From the NCBI RefSeq assembly GCF_038443385.1, contig NZ_CP151726.1:2046001-2110000 (forward strand): 64,000 nt of DNA, read 5' to 3'. The position numbers and the translations under genes were made by a program. A model generated the notes under the pieces. That model did not search any database, was not told the DNA's origin, and was given only the letters and a program-made list of their open reading frames with translations. Positions within the stretch are counted from its first letter, which is position 1. Each line of letters starts with the position of its first letter. The DNA is from Stieleria varia (GTDB lineage: Bacteria > Planctomycetota > Planctomycetia > Pirellulales > Pirellulaceae). Below, piece by piece: positions 8,678 to 17,789 of this stretch.

Positions 8678-9955
8678 ATGGGAGTGACGATCCACTATCG
8701 CGGTACGTTGGACGATATTGGGCAAGTGGAAGCGATGGAAGATCGCGTGATGGATCTCGTCTTTTCACTCGGTGGTCGTGCGACGATCTGGCGATCCTAT
8801 TCCGCAGGCGGTGATCCATCGCGTGTGGTGCGAGGCCTGATCATTGATCTTGAGCCCGGACAGGACACGTTCAGCTTGCTGGTCTCACCGGAAGGACACC
8901 TGATGCCGCTGTTTCAAATCAAGGATGCTGAGTCAGCTCCGTTCGATGAGCCGCCCTATTGCTTTGTCAAAACGCAATTCGGATCAGTACAAGGTCACGT
9001 CGCAATCGTCCACATTCTTGATGCCCTTGGGCAGCAGTATTGTTCCAATTTGACCATTCTCGACGAATCCGAATACCACGAGACCCGCGATATCGACAAG
9101 CTTGCGCAGAAGATGCGTTTCCTGCGTACCGCTATCAGTACCATGGCCGAGGGACTGCGGGAACACGGGTTGAACAAGGAAGCTGCAGAGGACCCGAATA
9201 TTCTGGCGACCCGTATCGAACGGATCGCAAGACTTGTCCAACAAAAACTGTTGGCCGCCCCTGACCCGCCGGACTTTCCCGCTGACGCTGATGAAGTCTC
9301 CGAAGAGGACGATGGCTGGCGCGAGCCGAGTCTTGAGGAGGAAGTCAAGATAATGGACGAACTGCGTCGTAAGAACGATTTGCGGTGCGAACGCATGAAT
9401 CGTCGAATTGCAGAAGCCACCGCGTCCGGCTTGTCCGTCGAAGAGGCGTTCGAGGTGGCAATGCGAGAAGAAGGGTTTTCGATCCCAAATCGAGATGCAA
9501 GCGACCAAAGTGGCGAGAAGCCTGAGATAGCGACCTCCGATGAGCCATGGAGCGAAAGTCTCCCGCAGCATCCATTCGACTCCGACGGCGGACTGGAACG
9601 CGGAGAAACCCATGCCGCAGTTGAACAGGCACAAGCATTTCTGTCGACGGCGATTGACTTGGTCGATAGGGCATCGACTCGTTCGTCATTTGCTTCGATA
9701 TTGACGCGAGCCAGCATGGACATTGTCGGCGGCCTCGTCCAAGCCACCAGCGACGGGATGGACAACAATCTCGATCGCGCTCTTGCCATCACGCAACTCA
9801 AACGGGCTCTCACCGGTCACGCCTACGCGCGGGGAGCACTGTTTGGTTTGCGAAGAGAAGAGGTGATCACAACGGCACATTCCCAGGAACTGCACCAACA
9901 GCTGAAACCAATTCTCACTACGATACACGAGCTGATGGAAGCAGCCTGGGCCTGA
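8678..9955 (+). CDS. Conserved hypothetical protein (MGVTIHYRG family)
   Basis: The start at 8678 gives MGVTIHYRGTLDD, with GAGG about 11 bp upstream; a longer frame from 8654 is less likely. The first ~190 residues (IHYRG, RVVRGLIIDLEPGQDTFSLL, CFVKTQFG, GHVAIVHILDAL) match a conserved bacterial family of unknown function that I recognise only by pattern. The remainder is acidic and helical. It is the first of three same-strand genes (8678, 10002, 10467) that may be an operon. No catalytic motif is visible. Confidence 0.68.
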   Translation: MGVTIHYRGTLDDIGQVEAMEDRVMDLVFSLGGRATIWRSYSAGGDPSRVVRGLIIDLEPGQDTFSLLVSPEGHLMPLFQIKDAESAPFDEPPYCFVKTQFGSVQGHVAIVHILDALGQQYCSNLTILDESEYHETRDIDKLAQKMRFLRTAISTMAEGLREHGLNKEAAEDPNILATRIERIARLVQQKLLAAPDPPDFPADADEVSEEDDGWREPSLEEEVKIMDELRRKNDLRCERMNRRIAEATASGLSVEEAFEVAMREEGFSIPNRDASDQSGEKPEIATSDEPWSESLPQHPFDSDGGLERGETHAAVEQAQAFLSTAIDLVDRASTRSSFASILTRASMDIVGGLVQATSDGMDNNLDRALAITQLKRALTGHAYARGALFGLRREEVITTAHSQELHQQLKPILTTIHELMEAAWA

Positions 9956-10001
9956 TCGACTTGATCGCTTACAATTGGTACTTTCTCAGGGGGATGAGGC
10001 C

Positions 10002-10448
10002 GTGCAGTACATTAATCGTCGTCGAGAAACCTATTTTGCGTATCGGGGCACGACAAAAACAGGAAAGCCGAAGTTCTTTGCGTCTAAGAAAACCACGAGC
10101 GACAAAGCCTCGCGAGTCGAGTCGTTGCCAGAATACTTTGAGTTTTACGAGAACCCGGTGAATGCGACTGTGGTCATCCGACGCCGTCGTCCGACAACGT
10201 TGACGGCATCGGAACGAAATTTTCTCGCAAGACTGGTGCTTGAATATTCATCGGTTGATGGCAACGTCGTCATCGAGGGGAATGCATTGGTCAACAAAGC
10301 ACAGCGACTCTTTTCTGTTTCGCGATATTGCTGCCGGAGCTGGAAGGATGGTTGGCTCAATTTACACGCTCGGCCTTCGTCGCTTGAGGACTTGGCCGCT
10401 ATCTATCTTCCTCACCTTGGTCAAGATTCTTATTTCGAGTTGGGTTGA
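10002..10448 (+). CDS. Conserved hypothetical protein
   Basis: A GTG at 10002 preceded by GGGGATGAGG gives VQYINRRRETYFAYRG then TTKTGKPKFFASKK, a pattern I recall at the start of a small conserved family. The protein (148 aa) is basic in its first third, then has RRRRPTTLTASERNFLARLV. The frame is also open to an ATG at 9975. It lies 46 bp after the previous gene and 18 bp before the SEC-C gene, so cotranscription is likely. Function unknown. Confidence 0.6.
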   Translation: MQYINRRRETYFAYRGTTKTGKPKFFASKKTTSDKASRVESLPEYFEFYENPVNATVVIRRRRPTTLTASERNFLARLVLEYSSVDGNVVIEGNALVNKAQRLFSVSRYCCRSWKDGWLNLHARPSSLEDLAAIYLPHLGQDSYFELG

Positions 10449-10466
10449 CAAGATCGGAAGCATCAA

Positions 10467-12221
10467 ATGTTAGAAATAAAGACGGAATCTCCGCCAGCAA
10501 CAACGTTGAGAGAGATGGGCACGGATGAATTGCTTCACAACCTTGGGCGGTTCCCCGGGTCCGTGTTGCCAACTGGTGTGTTGCGTGAGTTGCAGGGCCG
10601 CGGCGAAGCGCTTCATGACTCTGTGGCGGCGTTGGTTGCTGACTCGGTCAAGTCGGCTGAGATCGGATTGGGCAGCGCTACCAGCTCAAACTTCTTCGCC
10701 TTTGCTCTGCTGGCTTCCATCGCCACTTGGGACGACCGGCATCTGATCGAATCGGTGCTGACGCAAAAAGGTGAGTTGTTCGGCGACCTGGTCTTTGAGG
10801 CCACGCCAAGCATGATTGCGTGTCTTTTTCGTGACGCGAGTTCCGCTGAAGTGATCGACTGGATAGATCGCCTCGCCGATAATCAGAAACTTGACAGCCT
10901 CAAGTCGTCTTCACTTTTCCGAGCCATGTCGATTGCGGTCGTGCAGGGACACTTGGATCGAATCGCAGCGATCGATGCGATGGTCCATTGCTTGAAGCGG
11001 AGGGCTGGTCGTCGTTCGGACACCCAGTCTGCGGTCATCATAAGCGAGCTATTGGATTTGTCCGCCAATGAGGTGGATGGTGTCGATGAGATTGTCCGAT
11101 CAAGTTTTCAGCGAGGCCAAGTCGACGGGGACTACATCGAGCTGGATAGCTGGGATGACTTCGGCATCTACGCCCAGCCCCCTGGCAAGACGCGAGGTTG
11201 GCATGATGTGGCAGCAGAGTTAAGCACGTGGTGCTACGACTATATTAGCGAGGATGCCGATCCGGTTGACGCCACAATCCTTGCCAATGAACACGCCAGC
11301 GGGTGGCGTATAACCAAAGCCCCGTTGAGCCCAACCCTGTTCAATGAGCTTCGACAATCGACGGATGACCATCTCCCCGTCGAGGCCATCGATGCGGTCG
11401 ATTATGCATTCACTAGAGCCTACCACGCAACGATCGACTTGATTCGCGACGAGGTGGTTCGGTTTCAAGGCAATCCCGATTCTTGGAGGGGCAATGGCGC
11501 CTACCTGGGATTGGCGCTCACGACCGCCAGAGCGATGCCGCTGCCGACCGATCTATTGCAGATGATCCTGCAGATGCCAGAGACGGATCGTGAGCAGGTC
11601 TTTGGTGACCAATTCTACCTGATTGTAAATGCAACCGCTCTGACGCCGTTGAGGAATCACGATTTCATTGAGCAGTGGATTTGGGATATCGATCGTAGCA
11701 GTCCAGATCGACGCGAAATGGTCGACTACTATTTGCTTGCCTGCTATTACGGTTCATTGGATCGCCAAACCGCGATCGATTCGCTTGTCGCAGGATTGCA
11801 GCGTGCTCTACGGGAAGAACCCCTGTTGATCGCGCCGTATGCCGAGAGCCTGGCTTTCTTTACTCCGAGGAAACATCAGCAACTGTTGGAGGATGCGTTC
11901 AAGAGGGAGGATGTCGAGTGGTTCTTGCCTCTGAAGCAGATGCGTCAGATGATGCACGATGCGAAGTATGCGAAGGAGCAACTGCGGGAATACACAAGCA
12001 AGTTCCGCAATGTTCGTCAGGTGATCAGAGACGGCGTGATGTTTGGCGGGGACGTGTATGAAGAGAAGCCAAAGCCTGCCGTTCAGCCAGCGCCGACACG
12101 GCAGTCCACCCTGCAGTCTTCGTCGAAGACAACTGTCCGCGACGACGTTCGCACGCCACGCAACGCCCAGTGCCCCTGTGGCAGTGGAAAGAAGTACAAG
12201 AAGTGCTGTTTAGGGAAGTGA
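10467..12221 (+). CDS. Large alpha-helical protein with C-terminal SEC-C zinc motif (DUF1186-like)
   Basis: The 584-residue protein ends with RNAQCPCGSGKKYKKCCLGK, a textbook SEC-C motif (CxCGSxKKYKxCC) that binds zinc and is found at the ends of SecA and many hypothetical proteins. The body (residues 1-520) is helical with repeated ~35-residue units (for example FAFALLASIATWDDRHLIES), resembling the HEAT-like DUF1186 family. A short Pro/Gln/Thr linker precedes the zinc motif. It is the last gene of a three-gene run. No enzymatic motif is seen; a scaffold or interaction role is inferred. Confidence 0.75.
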   Translation: MLEIKTESPPATTLREMGTDELLHNLGRFPGSVLPTGVLRELQGRGEALHDSVAALVADSVKSAEIGLGSATSSNFFAFALLASIATWDDRHLIESVLTQKGELFGDLVFEATPSMIACLFRDASSAEVIDWIDRLADNQKLDSLKSSSLFRAMSIAVVQGHLDRIAAIDAMVHCLKRRAGRRSDTQSAVIISELLDLSANEVDGVDEIVRSSFQRGQVDGDYIELDSWDDFGIYAQPPGKTRGWHDVAAELSTWCYDYISEDADPVDATILANEHASGWRITKAPLSPTLFNELRQSTDDHLPVEAIDAVDYAFTRAYHATIDLIRDEVVRFQGNPDSWRGNGAYLGLALTTARAMPLPTDLLQMILQMPETDREQVFGDQFYLIVNATALTPLRNHDFIEQWIWDIDRSSPDRREMVDYYLLACYYGSLDRQTAIDSLVAGLQRALREEPLLIAPYAESLAFFTPRKHQQLLEDAFKREDVEWFLPLKQMRQMMHDAKYAKEQLREYTSKFRNVRQVIRDGVMFGGDVYEEKPKPAVQPAPTRQSTLQSSSKTTVRDDVRTPRNAQCPCGSGKKYKKCCLGK

Positions 12222-12229
12222 GCTGGTGA

Positions 12230-12733
12230 TCATTCCGCCGCTTGCCACGGCAAACGGCAGACACCCCACTGGCCGTGGTTCTCGTCGACGGCGACTTCGA
12301 TCCAGTCAATCGCGTCGCCAAACTGGTCTCTGGTGCGGACCATCACCCGCTGGGCGATCACCCGTGCGATTTCTTCTGCGGTGGTGTTGATCACCGGCAG
12401 GATGACACAGTCTTCGTTTGGGAAAACCCATCTGCGATCACGAAACGTCGCGGTGGTTTCTTTATCGTCGCTGGTGATTTTGATCTCGGGGTGTGAATTC
12501 GGCAGGATGACATGATGATCCAGCGTCAATGTCTCGTGCAAGATCGCGTCTCGCAGTGCAATGAAATCGACAACGTATCGGTTTTCATCCAGCGGTCCGC
12601 CCACGCTGGCACGAACCCCGTAGTTGTGCCCATGCAAGCGTTCGCAGATGTCACCTGCAAAGGTAATGAAGTGCGCGGCGGAGAAAACGAATTGTTCTTT
12701 CGTCACGTCGACACGAAATGTTGCTTGGCTCAT
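12230..12733 (-). CDS. 6-pyruvoyl-tetrahydropterin synthase family protein
   Basis: The 167-residue protein has the zinc-binding histidines of the PTPS/QueD fold: FSAAHF (His21) and ERLHGHNYGV (His34, His36), plus the later LDHHVILP segment. It ends VDENHGQWGVCRL. In the family the enzyme acts on dihydroneopterin triphosphate or related pterins. Its place 15 bp downstream of a CitG-like gene favours a role in tetrahydromethanopterin synthesis, since planctomycetes carry that C1 pathway, over queuosine or biopterin. The fold is well supported; the substrate is inferred from context. Confidence 0.85.
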   Translation of the reverse strand: MSQATFRVDVTKEQFVFSAAHFITFAGDICERLHGHNYGVRASVGGPLDENRYVVDFIALRDAILHETLTLDHHVILPNSHPEIKITSDDKETTATFRDRRWVFPNEDCVILPVINTTAEEIARVIAQRVMVRTRDQFGDAIDWIEVAVDENHGQWGVCRLPWQAAE

Positions 12734-12748
12734 GTTATCTTGCTTGGG

Positions 12749-13666
12749 TCAGGTTCGGAGTAGAACATACAGTGCTGCGGCGATCAGGTCGGCCGTGGTG
12801 CCCGGGTTGCAACGCTGAGAAAACACCTCATTGTTGCCACGCAAAATGCGATCGAATTCTTCACGCTGCGATGGACTTTGCAAATCGACGGCTGCCGCCA
12901 TGCAGCGTACTTGCTTGGCAATCTCTGGGCCATGCTTGCGCTCAATCAAGCTATCCGGCTCGCTCGCCAGCAACCGCAAATGGGCGTCAGCGATTCCGCC
13001 CAGCACGTCTCCTCGGTCGATGATGGCGTCATGGACCACCGGGACGACGATGTCGAGCAAATCGGAGAAGCCGGTCGCGTATTGCCGGGCGATTCGATCA
13101 CGCCGCTGAGCCAGATGCATGGCGGCGACCAAGTCGACTGGCTCAGCTGGACTGGGAGAATTCACGTCCATGGTTTCGGTCGTCCCCATCCCCCCAGGGT
13201 TTGCAACCCGGATGGCATCAAACACAAGCAACGATTCGGCGGCCGTGACATCAGTCAAGACCGACGCCATACCGTCGCGCCAGATGGATTGGGTTCTAGG
13301 ATCGCTGGGATGTGCGACGCTATGGCGTCGGTCGCACTCGACCAGGGGCCCCAATAGCAACAAGATCCCCAGGTTCACGTTCGAGCCGCAGTTGGATTGA
13401 ACCGACTGGGCCGCGGCCAAGACCCAGGAGGCGAAGCCGAGTGCCTGTGTGGATTCGATGGCGGACGCGGTGAGCTGGGCGGCTGTGACGAAATCGGAAT
13501 GGCTCAGATCGGGAAACGGTCGTCCGGGATAAACATTACCCGCCTTGGGCGCGGTGGCTTCCAGCACGCACGCCCAACGAACCGCGTCGGCGGGGGTCTG
13601 ACATTCGGGACGCAGCAGGTCCAGCGGATCTTGATTGGAAAGTGATGAACCTGTCGACTGATTCAT
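12749..13666 (-). CDS. CitG-like triphosphoribosyl-dephospho-CoA synthase family protein
   Basis: The 305-residue protein has the two CitG-like signatures: KAGNVYPGRPFPDLSHSDF near residues 37-55 and GSNVNLGILLLLGPL near 93-107. Citrate-lyase CitG makes the prosthetic-group precursor, but no citrate lyase genes are nearby. CitG-like proteins of this type also occur in the methanopterin biosynthesis clusters of methylotrophs and planctomycetes. Its ATG overlaps the stop of the upstream hydrolase as ATGA, and PTPS follows 15 bp later, which supports a three-gene operon. Confidence 0.8.
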   Translation of the reverse strand: MNQSTGSSLSNQDPLDLLRPECQTPADAVRWACVLEATAPKAGNVYPGRPFPDLSHSDFVTAAQLTASAIESTQALGFASWVLAAAQSVQSNCGSNVNLGILLLLGPLVECDRRHSVAHPSDPRTQSIWRDGMASVLTDVTAAESLLVFDAIRVANPGGMGTTETMDVNSPSPAEPVDLVAAMHLAQRRDRIARQYATGFSDLLDIVVPVVHDAIIDRGDVLGGIADAHLRLLASEPDSLIERKHGPEIAKQVRCMAAAVDLQSPSQREEFDRILRGNNEVFSQRCNPGTTADLIAAALYVLLRT

Positions 13667-14613
13667 GTCACGGTGGTGCTGGCGGTGTCAGGATCGGATC
13701 GCTGCGAGGCGTGTCCGATGAACCTTGCGATCGCATCCAGAGTTTCTTGCGGTGCGTCCTCCAGGACATAGTGCCCCGCGTCGGCGATGGGGAGGGACTG
13801 CGCGTCTGGCCAAACCTCTCGGAATCGCTCCAAGCATTGTGGGCGAAAACACCAGTCCTTCATTCCCCAAATGAGTAGCGATGGCAAGTCGGCCAAGGAC
13901 GGCAAGTCTGATTCGAGTTGCTGCAGCGTTTGAAAGGTCGGGTGTGATCGTGAAGTCGGAATATCACGTACGAAGGCATCGATCGCTACCCGTGAGTCCC
14001 AATCGTGATACGGTGCCAACAGCCCGCTGGCAACATCGGCGGCCATCACATTGCGTGACATGGCCATCGTGACGGCCGCTCGCGCGAATACGTTCCACCG
14101 ACGAATCGCCCACGACCCCAAGAGGGGAAGCCTGCACGCTCTGATTCGCCAGGGGATGTACGGTGGGGGAAACGCAGCCGTGTTGAGCAAAACCATTCGG
14201 TTGAAACGGGGACGACGAGCCGTCAATGCTCCCAGGCCGATCGCGCCTCCCCAGTCGTGAGCGATCAGGGTGACGTTCTGCAAATCCAATGCATCGATCA
14301 ATGTGACCAAATTGCGTTGGTGGTCGCTGAGCTGGTAGGAGAACTCCCCACGAGCGGGTTTGTCACTTTCACCGCATCCAATGTGATCCACCGCCACGAC
14401 GCGAAACGTGTCGGAGAATCGTTCGATGACTTTGCGGTAGTAGAAACTCCAGGTCGGATTTCCGTGAACGCATAGCAGCGTCGGGGGTTGGGAATCGGGG
14501 CCGCTGTTGCTCGGGTCGCTATTTGTTGGACCGACGTCGCGATACGCCATCGAAAGCGAATCGATTTCGAGTCGCTTGGCGGGGTAGGGAAAGCTGTCTG
14601 TGGGGACGTTCAT
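13663..14613 (-). CDS. Alpha/beta hydrolase, haloalkane-dehalogenase-like
   Basis: The 316-residue protein has HGNPTWS (oxyanion region, residues 50-56), AHDWGG with Asp120 in the nucleophile position, GMKDW for the later acid and DAGHYVLED with the catalytic His. An Asp nucleophile in HDWGG is typical of haloalkane dehalogenases and related epoxide hydrolases rather than serine esterases. It is first in a tight operon with the CitG-like and PTPS genes (4-bp overlap), so its substrate could be linked to that pathway, or it may simply be cotranscribed. True dehalogenase activity cannot be told from sequence. Confidence 0.83.
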   Translation of the reverse strand: MNVPTDSFPYPAKRLEIDSLSMAYRDVGPTNSDPSNSGPDSQPPTLLCVHGNPTWSFYYRKVIERFSDTFRVVAVDHIGCGESDKPARGEFSYQLSDHQRNLVTLIDALDLQNVTLIAHDWGGAIGLGALTARRPRFNRMVLLNTAAFPPPYIPWRIRACRLPLLGSWAIRRWNVFARAAVTMAMSRNVMAADVASGLLAPYHDWDSRVAIDAFVRDIPTSRSHPTFQTLQQLESDLPSLADLPSLLIWGMKDWCFRPQCLERFREVWPDAQSLPIADAGHYVLEDAPQETLDAIARFIGHASQRSDPDTASTTVT

Positions 14614-14666
14614 TCACCAAGTTTGGCGGTTCCATCCTCTTTCCGAAACCCGGGCATCCACGAAAA

Positions 14667-14695
14667 AAGCCGGCCTCGCCCTCGCCAGCCGGCTT
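14667..14695 (-). terminator. Rho-independent terminator for the secreted gene at 14732
   Basis: On the minus strand, perfect arms AAGCCGGC / GCCGGCTT are followed by a T run (TTTTTT, 14668-14663). It is 36 bp past the stop of the minus-strand gene. Confidence 0.8.
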
Positions 14696-14731
14696 GATCA
14701 TGTCGTCGGTGAAATGGTCCATTGCTCAAGG

Positions 14732-15379
14732 TCAGTTGTTGAACGGTTGACCAAAATTCTGAATCCGAGGCGGCGAGCCGATTGCCGATGGCGCTGGACT
14801 GCTGCTGCGGATGGAACTGGATGAGCTTGAGGACGCTGGCAAGTTCTGTGAGGTGGTCGACGTCTGATTTGACAGCCCCCATCGCACGCCGTTGAGTCCT
14901 TTGGCGGAGGTCCAGGCCAATCCGGGCACGAATAGGATTGACTGAATGGATTGGCCGTTGATCTGCGCGACACCCCATTCCGTTTCGACGGTGACCATTT
15001 TTACATCGGTCGCCCCAGTGATGGAGTCACCATTGAGCATCACGACGGTCGTGGATGCATCGTCGGCTGAGGGGAATCGGAATCCGGCGACCTCCGAAAG
15101 AGGAACGGCAACCATACCAAAGGAGGTCCTCATGTCCAGATTGGTGGTGTCCGTCAACGTTCCGGTGATCTGGGTCTTGCCAGAAATCAACTCAACGGTG
15201 ACGCTGAGCGGTCGCACATCGGGAGTCGCGGATGCGATGGGCTCGGCTCGTGTGGGCTCCGCATCGGCCACCGGCTGAGCTCTTGCGACGGGTTCGTCGT
15301 CTTGGGCAAACAGAGCCGATGTAGAAAGCAGCGTCAGCAGAGCCGCGGCACACATCGATTTTGTGAAGGTCGAATTCAT
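14732..15379 (-). CDS. Secreted hypothetical protein
   Basis: The 215-residue protein has a Sec signal peptide (MNSTFTKSMCAAALLTLLST, cleavage probably after ALFAQ). An Ala/Pro/Glu-rich linker follows. The core (residues 57-155) has two Lsm/SH3-like stretches, VELISGKTQITGTLTDT and VVMLNGDSITGATDVKM, each followed by a short strand motif. The tail is Ser-rich, containing eight consecutive Ser. Similar secreted proteins occur in planctomycetes, but I know no function. It is a single transcription unit ending at the hairpin at 14667. Confidence 0.65.
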   Translation of the reverse strand: MNSTFTKSMCAAALLTLLSTSALFAQDDEPVARAQPVADAEPTRAEPIASATPDVRPLSVTVELISGKTQITGTLTDTTNLDMRTSFGMVAVPLSEVAGFRFPSADDASTTVVMLNGDSITGATDVKMVTVETEWGVAQINGQSIQSILFVPGLAWTSAKGLNGVRWGLSNQTSTTSQNLPASSSSSSSIRSSSPAPSAIGSPPRIQNFGQPFNN

Positions 15380-15643
15380 TGCAAAACACCAGGTCCAAGT
15401 GAACGTGAGATCGGTTGGGGCCGTGGCTCAAGCACCACGCCAAGAATGAATCTTAGTCACAGCGGTGAAACATTCCTACTGCTGGCGGTGCGGATTGCCC
15501 TGGGCTGATCAATAGTTGGTATTGAATCGATGTTTTGGTGTTATTGTTTTGGCGTTATTCATTGAGCCGTTTAGGCGAACGTGAGGGAGTGGGCCCGTCT
15601 GCTCAAGAAAGCCTTTTTGAACGGCAAAACGATTGGCGGGGCA

Positions 15644-15701
15644 CGCTATCGACTTGGAAAGTCGAGCGACGATTGTCGTTCGACTTTCCAAGTCGAAAAC
15701 G
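15644..15701. repeat. REP-like palindromes, family 3
   Basis: CGCTATCGACTTGGAAAGTC then GAGCGAC (15644-15670) is followed after 2 bp by the complementary unit TTGTCGTTCGACTTTCCAAG then TCGAAAACG (15673-15701). The two together can fold into one long hairpin. The same units occur in the other order at 6681-6750. Confidence 0.72.
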
Positions 15702-15892
15702 AGCACCACCATCCGCCCAAACACAAACCATCCGCCTTGTGCCGTATCCGCAAAGGTTACGCCCCCAGCGGCGCCGGCAGTCGTGACAGAAACTTGCGGA
15801 GCGCCACAGTGCCACAGTGCCACAATGCCAGTTTTTGAACAGCCAGGGATTGCTCCCCAGATGCTGCGTCGTAGCCGGCGCGATACAAAAAA

Positions 15893-15921
15893 ACGCCACC
15901 GTCCTGCTTGGACGATGGCGT
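15893..15921 (-). terminator. Rho-independent terminator for the YTV gene
   Basis: The arms ACGCCACCGTCC / GGACGATGGCGT (one mismatch) enclose a 5-nt loop. On the minus strand the stem is followed by a run of seven T. It lies 45 bp beyond the stop at 15966. Confidence 0.85.
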
Positions 15922-15965
15922 TTTGTGATTTCTATGATGCGATGAAGCAGCATCCCGTGTGCTGA

Positions 15966-17789
15966 TCAACAGCCGCAGGGAGCGCCCACGGCGGGACCAC
16001 AGCCCTGACAGGGCATTGGGGCCTGGTGGGGCATGGGGGCCGGGGCAACGGGGCCGCATCCGTTGCAGGGACTGCTGATCACAGATCCGCCGTTGATGAT
16101 CGAACCGCCCATGTTGCTGCCGCTTTCCAGAACCGAGCCACCGGAGACGCCGTAGCTCGTGGCTGCTTCGGCACACGGCGTAGTGGTTTCTTCCACCAGT
16201 CGTGGAACCATGCGACAGACCTGAACCTTTTGCTCCACGGTTTCGGTGTACGGGACATCCACGGTGTACTCTTCGACGGCTTCCTCCGCGACGCGATCGT
16301 AGCGAGTGGTTTCGTACGGTTCCATTGTGTATTCCGGCACGTTGTACGTGTAGCTGACTTCTTTGGTCCGAGGTTCGGATTTGTACGTCACGTAGGGAAC
16401 GGTTTCCGTCTTGGTGACGGTCGTGAACGTCAATTCTTTTCGCGTGCGAGTTCGCGTTTCGGTTTCATACTGAACGACTTTGCGATTACGCGTACGTTGT
16501 TCGTCCACGTAGACGACCGTCTTCTTGGTGCCGGTCCGCGTCTCGGGGTGATAGACGATTCGAGTGCACTCGTAGGGAACCTGCTCGCTTTGCTGCTCGA
16601 AAACGGTGTAGCTGATCACTTGTGATTGCGATGTGCTCGTGGTGACCGGGACGGTCTCGGATTGCACGTTGGGCACCCAGACCTTTTTGGTCATCGTGAT
16701 CGTTCCGCCACAAGCGACCGAAGGGGCACTGGCGTATGCATTGGAAACGTGTGGAGCGTTCATCGGAGCGGCATATCCGCAACCGGCTGAGACGCCTCCG
16801 CCACATCCACCACAGGGGGCGGCGCAGCCACCGCATGACGAGCCACACGGTACACTGGCGACGCTGCCGCAGCCACATCCTGTCGTGCTGTATCCGCCAC
16901 CGCAACCGGGGCCGCTGACCACGGTTGCCCCGCATCCACCAGCGTAGGTCGCTGCGTAGTTGACCGTCGTGGTCGTCGCGACCGGTGAGGCAACTTCAAC
17001 CACTTGTTCTTCCCAGTGGCCGTAGTCTTTGGTCACTGTTTGCATGGTTGTGGTCGGTACGCAGACTTCGATCATTCGAGTCTTGGTCACCGGAACAGCG
17101 TTGGTCACGGTTCGAAATTTCTGTTCCGTCACGGCATGGGGGACGTTCACGGTGTAGGTGAACGTTTCATCTTGCAGCTTTGGCACCTTGACCGTGTATT
17201 GTTCAGGCACATCGACCAGTTTTGGAATCTGCACGACGTAATCTTCGGAAACTTCGTTCCACTGAGGGACGGTCTCGGTCAGCTCGACAGTCTTCTCGGA
17301 CTTCACGGGGACCAGCACCGAATACTCGATCGTCTTGGTGTCGGTTTTCGGCACATAGTTGACCGTCTGGCGATACTTCGTTTCGGTCACTGGCACGGAT
17401 TTGTAAACTGTCTTGGTTCGATAGCGAGTTTCCTGGCGTGTTTTTTGAACACAAACCGGTCGCGACTCGGTCACATACTTGGGCTCCATCACGACTTTGT
17501 AAGTCGTCATGGGCTCACAAATCATTTCGCTGTGCGGCTGACCGCCACCAACGACGGTGCCCAACGAAGTTCCGCTATCCGCCGTCACGACTTCACCGTA
17601 ACTGACTTGACTGGCGTAACTCGTCGCCCCGTAGCTGACTGAACCTGCGCAACCGCAGGGTGACGACACAACCACTTGTGCTCCCGCACAGGGGTCACTG
17701 CATCCGCCACAGGGGACACAGTCCCCTGCTTGCGCTGTCACTGCCAGCAATGCAGCCGACGCGCTCATCAATGTTGCGAACCACTTCAC
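15966..17789 (-). CDS. Cysteine-rich YTV-repeat cell-surface protein
   Basis: The GTG at 17789, with AGGGAG 7 bp upstream, begins a signal peptide (VKWFATLMSASAALLAVTAQ) and gives a 607-residue secreted protein. The frame stays open to 17948, but that extension lacks a ribosome site. Two blocks of YTV-type repeats, with strands such as YTVKVP, YTVNVP, YTVDVP and many V-x-E-x-K-T/R-x-R-x-K units, flank a Cys/Gly-rich centre (CGGCAAPCGGCGGG, CGCGSV). The C-terminus is also Cys/Pro-rich (CNGCGPVAPAPMPHQ). YTV proteins are known as abundant cysteine-rich wall proteins of planctomycetes, probably cross-linked by disulfides. It is a single gene with its own terminator. Confidence 0.82.
   Translation of the reverse strand: MKWFATLMSASAALLAVTAQAGDCVPCGGCSDPCAGAQVVVSSPCGCAGSVSYGATSYASQVSYGEVVTADSGTSLGTVVGGGQPHSEMICEPMTTYKVVMEPKYVTESRPVCVQKTRQETRYRTKTVYKSVPVTETKYRQTVNYVPKTDTKTIEYSVLVPVKSEKTVELTETVPQWNEVSEDYVVQIPKLVDVPEQYTVKVPKLQDETFTYTVNVPHAVTEQKFRTVTNAVPVTKTRMIEVCVPTTTMQTVTKDYGHWEEQVVEVASPVATTTTVNYAATYAGGCGATVVSGPGCGGGYSTTGCGCGSVASVPCGSSCGGCAAPCGGCGGGVSAGCGYAAPMNAPHVSNAYASAPSVACGGTITMTKKVWVPNVQSETVPVTTSTSQSQVISYTVFEQQSEQVPYECTRIVYHPETRTGTKKTVVYVDEQRTRNRKVVQYETETRTRTRKELTFTTVTKTETVPYVTYKSEPRTKEVSYTYNVPEYTMEPYETTRYDRVAEEAVEEYTVDVPYTETVEQKVQVCRMVPRLVEETTTPCAEAATSYGVSGGSVLESGSNMGGSIINGGSVISSPCNGCGPVAPAPMPHQAPMPCQGCGPAVGAPCGC

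Larger units (their letters stand above)
15380..15965. other. Gene-free region with palindromic repeats and a terminator
   Basis: No supportable gene lies here; the open frames lack homologous features and a start context. It holds family-3 palindromes (15644-15701) and the terminator of the YTV gene (15893-15921). The stretch CACAGTGCCACAGTGCCACA (about 15807-15826) is a small tandem repeat. Confidence 0.55.
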
